Of a DNA stretch of 64,000 nt, positions 60,954-64,000 are shown piece by piece. The number at the start of each line of letters is the position of its first letter. Within the stretch, counting starts at the first letter, position 1. The notes under the pieces are model-generated. The model had not been told where the DNA came from and made no database searches. It was given only the letters and a program-made list of their open reading frames with translations. The stretch comes from Haliotispira sp965263485 (GTDB lineage: Bacteria; Spirochaetota; Spirochaetia; SP-2023): positions 1,116,001-1,180,000 of the forward strand of contig CBDHHO010000004.1 of NCBI GenBank assembly GCA_965263485.1, given 5' to 3'. The position numbers and the translations under genes are program-made.

Positions 60954-60985
60954 GGACACCTCTAAAAATTCGGTTCTTCGCAGCT
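60954..60985. repeat. Family-1 left end after nrdB
   Basis: GGACACCTCTAAAAATTCGG, then TTCTTCGCAGC. Only one end is recognisable. Confidence 0.5.
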
Positions 60986-61140
60986 TAGTGTGAGATTACA
61001 GGTTTCATATTAAGGCCTCCACAATAGATACGGAGAGTGATGTCAACGAAGAGCCAAGTGCTACTGTCGGAGCGCTCAATCCGGAGGATCTTCACATTTT
61101 TGCTCCAGATGTCCCGGCTGAGTAGGCCGCTGCAGTCCAT
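60985..61140 (-). pseudogene. Short ORF, probable 3' gene fragment
   Basis: 51 codons: MDCSGLLSRDIWSKNVKILR, IERSDSSTWLFVDITLRIYC and a stop. The strand-like pattern suggests the end of a secreted or barrel protein, cut at its right by a family-2 fragment (CGGTACTTCGATACACC at about 61153). No RBS was recognised. Identity unknown. Confidence 0.3.
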
Positions 61141-61175
61141 CCCCTGACTAAAATCCGGTACTTCGATACACCTTG

Positions 61176-62189
61176 TTACTCAGGTACGATGCGGTAGCTT
61201 ATTACTCGTCTGCTCATATGCATTGGAAGATTCTGCGGATTACGTGGATCCGGTGGAGCACAACTATTGCGGACAATTCTGTCGGCAGTAGTTCTGTCCG
61301 CAGGGCCTGTGCTAGATAAAAGGCCGGAATTGGGTAATATAACTGGTGCCATCAAATCATAATAATCACTCTGAATCCCATTCTTACCCTTGAGCACCAG
61401 GGCCTTGCCCGCTTGTGATACTTGAGGGTATGCGAAACTGGCAGAGGCTAAAGTCTCACTGGTATTGAGACGGACATCATTCAGTGACAAAGTGTCTATT
61501 TGACTGGATATACAGCCTACCGCCCCGGTTCTGGTGGAGGGGGCAACCATGCGCAGCGGCAGATAGTAATTTTCGCCCCTTCGGACCTCTATGGTACGGC
61601 GCGCGGATTCATCGGTGGACAGCCACATTCCCATCGCCCAAGTGTAGGAGCCGACAAAACCAGCAGCCCCATCGCTGCGGTAGGGATTTGCAGGGAAGCT
61701 CTTGCTGGTCCATTGTGCAGAGGTACTGGTCTGCGGGAAGCTGGTGGGATAGCCCACTGTGGTAATGGCTTCGGAGCTGGCTACGTGTACCCCGTCTCTG
61801 TAGGCGTGGACGTAATACTGTGTTGCGGGGCCCATAAAGCCGATGCGCTTCAACTGCTCCGCTTCGTTGCTGTCAGCGTTGATAAGATGCCCGGCGGGGC
61901 CCGTGAAGGCATCCGTCAGGCTGAAGTAGATTTCCCGCTGATGGTTTTTATCGGCGGAGAAGCTGCGCTTTATCAGGGCGGGCTTGTCTTTGACGCTGGT
62001 CCAGTCAGGGACGGCGGCGGAGTTGCTGAGGATGAATTCGTATGTCCCGGCAGGTTTTGCGGTAACGGTGAGCAGGAATTCCCGCAGGCCGATGATCGTT
62101 TTTTCAAAGCGGACCGTACGGGGCGCCCCGTCATTGCCCCCATTATCGCCCCCATTATTAGCCTTGGGCGGATCGCAGGCGACCAACAA
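61176..62189 (-). CDS. Phase-variable surface lipoprotein LP2 (frame OFF as sequenced)
   Basis: About 338 residues from 62189 to the stop; upstream in frame an open signal peptide RPFILLFFCFLILLVAC continues, with the same DPP after the lipobox Cys as LP1. As in LP1 no start codon precedes it in frame. ATG 62337, with AAAGGAGTATTGCACC in front, reads MEHKFSKIHSSLITHHSSL and then stops, 148 bases (1 mod 3) from the lipoprotein frame. Four or seven tract units would connect them. Shared motifs with LP1 are LREFLLTVTA, REIYFSLTD, QYYVHAY, ASSEAITT. Function unknown. Confidence 0.8.
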   Translation of the reverse strand: MLVACDPPKANNGGDNGGNDGAPRTVRFEKTIIGLREFLLTVTAKPAGTYEFILSNSAAVPDWTSVKDKPALIKRSFSADKNHQREIYFSLTDAFTGPAGHLINADSNEAEQLKRIGFMGPATQYYVHAYRDGVHVASSEAITTVGYPTSFPQTSTSAQWTSKSFPANPYRSDGAAGFVGSYTWAMGMWLSTDESARRTIEVRRGENYYLPLRMVAPSTRTGAVGCISSQIDTLSLNDVRLNTSETLASASFAYPQVSQAGKALVLKGKNGIQSDYYDLMAPVILPNSGLLSSTGPADRTTADRIVRNSCAPPDPRNPQNLPMHMSRRVISYRIVPE

Positions 62190-62277
62190 AATCAGGAAGC
62201 AGAAAAATAAAAGGATAAATGGGCGTAAAACCCCGGCAGAAAAATAATTTTCCCTGCTATATAGTTTTAATTTTTTC

Positions 62278-62312
62278 GATGAGTGATGAGTGATGAGTGA
62301 TGAGTGATGAGT
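62278..62312 (-). repeat. Heptanucleotide tract (GATGAGT)x5 in the LP2 start region
   Basis: Five perfect units, one base different from the unit at LP1 (GATGAGC). The identical leader MEHKFSKI stands before both tracts. The unit number differs between the two loci, as expected for slipping repeats. Confidence 0.92.
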
Positions 62313-62457
62313 GAATTTTACTGAACTTGTGTTCCATGGTGCAATACTCCTTTGGTATTATTATGCAAAATAATGCATAGGGGTGAGGTTCCGGCCAAGG
62401 TCGGAATGGTTTTGATGAAAGATGAAATGGCATTATAAAATACCTTGTTCTCCTTGG

Positions 62458-62486
62458 AGAATATACACTTTTCTGGCGGAAGGCAA
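62458..62486 (-). promoter_or_regulatory. LP2 promoter, overlapped by a CRISPR-spacer match
   Basis: TTGCCT (62481-62486) and TATTCT (62458-62463) with 17-base spacing. The 27/30 spacer match 62483-62512 covers four bases of the -35 box and extends upstream. Confidence 0.6.
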
Positions 62487-62539
62487 GGGAAATCGCAGGA
62501 AAATCCCCAAAAATTGGCTTTTCTTGGGAGGCTGTTCTT

Positions 62540-62740
62540 GACAACTGGGCTGCCTGAGTGCCGCGAAATTTCTCCATAATAAGAGGCACGAAAGGCTCCA
62601 ATGCGAGCTGCGCAGCATGGGAGAACGGGGGGAGGGCCGTGCGCAGCCAGGCCCGACCATCCTTTTTGCGAACTGGGCGAGCTGGCGCAGCATTGGGGAA
62701 ACAGGTGCACCGAAGGCCTACTCCAAAGGCCCCACTTCCA
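62540..62740. repeat. Family-2 fragment and family-1 modules upstream of LP2
   Basis: CTGCCTGAGTGCCGCGAAAT (family 2) is followed by GCGAGCTGCGCAGCATGGGA, GTGCGCAGCCAGGCCCGACC and a second GAGCTGGCGCAGCATTGG. No gene is supported from 62338 to 62802. Confidence 0.6.
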
Positions 62741-62802
62741 AAACATTTGTCACTCCCGGGAGTCTATAACGAAGGAAAGCATGCCACTTTTACGGGATGA
62801 TA

Positions 62803-63873
62803 TTAGCGGTCCTGCACCTGCGCGCGCCAGGCATCCAGCTTAAGGCTGGTGGCCTCTGACTGTGCGGAACAGGGGGCTTGTTTTTGACAAGGGGGGTGCC
62901 CGCGCAAACCCTGGCGCTGCTGCTCGCTGCGCAGCCAGAATGCCAGTTTGCCCAGCACGCTCTCGGGGCGCAGGCGGGCACTGGCCCAGAAGGCCAGCAG
63001 GGCCCACAGACCGCGGGCCAGAGACTGCTGCTGCTCTTTGCTACTGAGCCTGGGTCTGCGCAAGTGCCCAATTGCCCGAGCCGCATCATCGAGCCAGAGC
63101 TGCGGAGGGAACTGCTCTTCCTTGTTGCCCCGGTCCCCCCGGTCCCCCTGGAGACTCTCCGGGTCCCTTTGGTTTCCCCGGACTCTCCGGATCCCTTTGC
63201 CCCCGCCTCCCGCAGTTTTCGGGAAGCGGGGCTGCAGCGGAATTTCGGATGCGTCAGGAATGGGGGGAGGGTTTTGCTCCAGATAGCGCTCAAGTTCCGG
63301 GCGCTTCTGCGGTAAGCGGGCGTGCGTCTTGCCACTGAGCAAACTGTGGCCCTGTTCCTGCCAACGGAAAAAATAGCGCAGCAGCAGCCCCGGCAGAGCC
63401 GCGCTCTTGCCTGACCAGAATCTTGACTCCGGCAGCGCCTCAAGCTGCTGCTGAACATCCTGCAACTGCTCTTCGCCATACCACTCACAGCACAGAGCCG
63501 AGCTCTCGGAGGGCAAGTAGGCCTCGTAAAAACCATGGCCCTGTTCCAAGGCCAAAAGGGGCGGGCCGCCCCGGTAGGGCTGCAATTCCAGCAACTGGGG
63601 CTGAAGCAGCCACAATTTGCGCTCGCGGCGGCTGCGCTCTAGGCCCTCGCCGTTGCTCAGCGCGGCAATCGGCTTGTAGCGGAGCGAAGGCAAATCTCCT
63701 GTGCACAACTCCTGCGGAGACTCCCGGCGCTGTGCGAAACTGTGGTACGGCGCCAGCTGACTGATCACTTCGACCGTCCGGGCCAGTATCCCCAGCCGGA
63801 AAGCCTCTTCCGGTGTAACGCGGTAGATGATTACAGGGACAGGCTGTTCCGGACTCACGGGAATCATCATCAC
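62803..63873 (-). CDS. Uncharacterised protein, 356 residues
   Basis: Soluble, no signal peptide, rich in Arg, Gln and Leu. It begins MMMIPVSPEQPVPVIIYRVT. An ordered N-terminal part (LLLRYFFRWQEQGHSLLSG near residue 170) is followed by a Gly/Arg/Asp-rich low-complexity linker (GIRRVRGNQRDPESLQGDRG) and a helical C-terminal part (LARGLWALLAFWASARLRPE). I do not recognise it. GAGG lies seven bases before the first ATG. It is 48 bases downstream of a partial gene on the same strand, so they probably form an operon. Confidence 0.6.
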   Translation of the reverse strand: MMMIPVSPEQPVPVIIYRVTPEEAFRLGILARTVEVISQLAPYHSFAQRRESPQELCTGDLPSLRYKPIAALSNGEGLERSRRERKLWLLQPQLLELQPYRGGPPLLALEQGHGFYEAYLPSESSALCCEWYGEEQLQDVQQQLEALPESRFWSGKSAALPGLLLRYFFRWQEQGHSLLSGKTHARLPQKRPELERYLEQNPPPIPDASEIPLQPRFPKTAGGGGKGIRRVRGNQRDPESLQGDRGDRGNKEEQFPPQLWLDDAARAIGHLRRPRLSSKEQQQSLARGLWALLAFWASARLRPESVLGKLAFWLRSEQQRQGLRGHPPCQKQAPCSAQSEATSLKLDAWRAQVQDR

Positions 63874-63921
63874 AGGCCTCAGACGACTCGGCGGTATCTC
63901 AAATTAAAAGAGAAACGAGTA

Positions 63922-64000
63922 TCAAACGTAGAGGACGCCACTCAAATGGGTGGGAGCGGGGATATTGCCAAACAGACGCACCAAGTCTGCCACCGACTGC
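63922..64000 (-). CDS. 3' end of a gene cut by the window edge
   Basis: The last 25 codons read QSVADLVRLFGNIPAP then THLSGVLYV and stop. No identification is possible. It precedes the uncharacterised gene at 62803 on the same strand. Confidence 0.5.
   Translation of the reverse strand, partial: QSVADLVRLFGNIPAPTHLSGVLYV

Noticed and set aside
1..64000. tRNA or rRNA genes
   Set aside because: I looked for cloverleaf ends and GGTTCGAATCC-like loops and found none that hold up.

Overview
The window looks like a chromosomal segment of a Gram-negative, probably spirochaete-like bacterium. The support is the gene set rather than any single marker: a PPi-type phosphofructokinase, a SUF-only iron-sulfur operon with an Rrf2 regulator, an 8Fe ferredoxin, a primary-type alternative sigma factor, a class I ribonucleotide reductase, secreted lipoproteins and a type II-C CRISPR system. 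Phylum assignment is an inference. Housekeeping DNA is moderately GC-rich; a short island at 33.9-36.6 kb is strikingly AT-rich.

Layout. 0-3.1 kb: polar amino-acid ABC importer. 3.1-10.3 kb: DUF202 protein, ferredoxin, lipoprotein LP1 behind a heptanucleotide tract, an Rpn-family nuclease, an outer-membrane-like protein and an SAF-type oxidoreductase. 10.9-14.1 kb: LacZ-type beta-galactosidase. 14.2-19.4 kb (minus strand): sigma factor, ribE, ribD, lspA, NIF3. 20-25.7 kb: PPi-PFK, thioredoxin, polA. 26-32.4 kb: rrf2-sufBCDSU. 32.6-40.9 kb: ROK regulator, an AT-rich insertion (broken N-monooxygenase plus EamA transporter) flanked by a 320-bp direct repeat, a DUF5107/TPR protein and a beheaded sugar permease. 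41.2-51.4 kb: tracrRNA, cas9, cas1, cas2 and an array of 73 full repeats. 51.4-53 kb: a decayed IS5 and a beheaded Rpn gene. 53.2-60.9 kb: clpB, nrdA, a separately encoded NrdA C-terminal tail, nrdB. 61-64 kb: a second phase-variable lipoprotein (LP2) and an unknown protein.

Four things stand out. (1) The paralogous lipoprotein genes LP1 and LP2 share promoter, RBS, start codon and an 8-residue leader followed by a 7-bp tandem repeat (6 and 5 units); both are out of frame as sequenced and would be in frame at 4 or 7 units. (2) One CRISPR spacer matches the -35 region of both lipoprotein promoters imperfectly (25/30 with a perfect 11-nt seed, and 27/30 with seed mismatches), suggesting Cas9-guided silencing or self-targeting. 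(3) A dispersed modular element with ends GGGGACCTCTAAAAATTC and its complement makes 4-bp target duplications; all six well-preserved copies have lengths of 2 mod 3, so element plus duplication keeps the reading frame, and each carries an open frame (GTSKN...GIFRG). This resembles the in-frame palindromic elements of Rickettsia. (4) The redox-active Cys tail of NrdA is a separate 46-residue ORF in another frame.

The repeat elements sit in most intergenic gaps, cap several genes, interrupt one gene in frame, lie between tracrRNA and cas9, and cut the presumed leader end of the CRISPR array. All family assignments come from reading motifs; no database search was possible.
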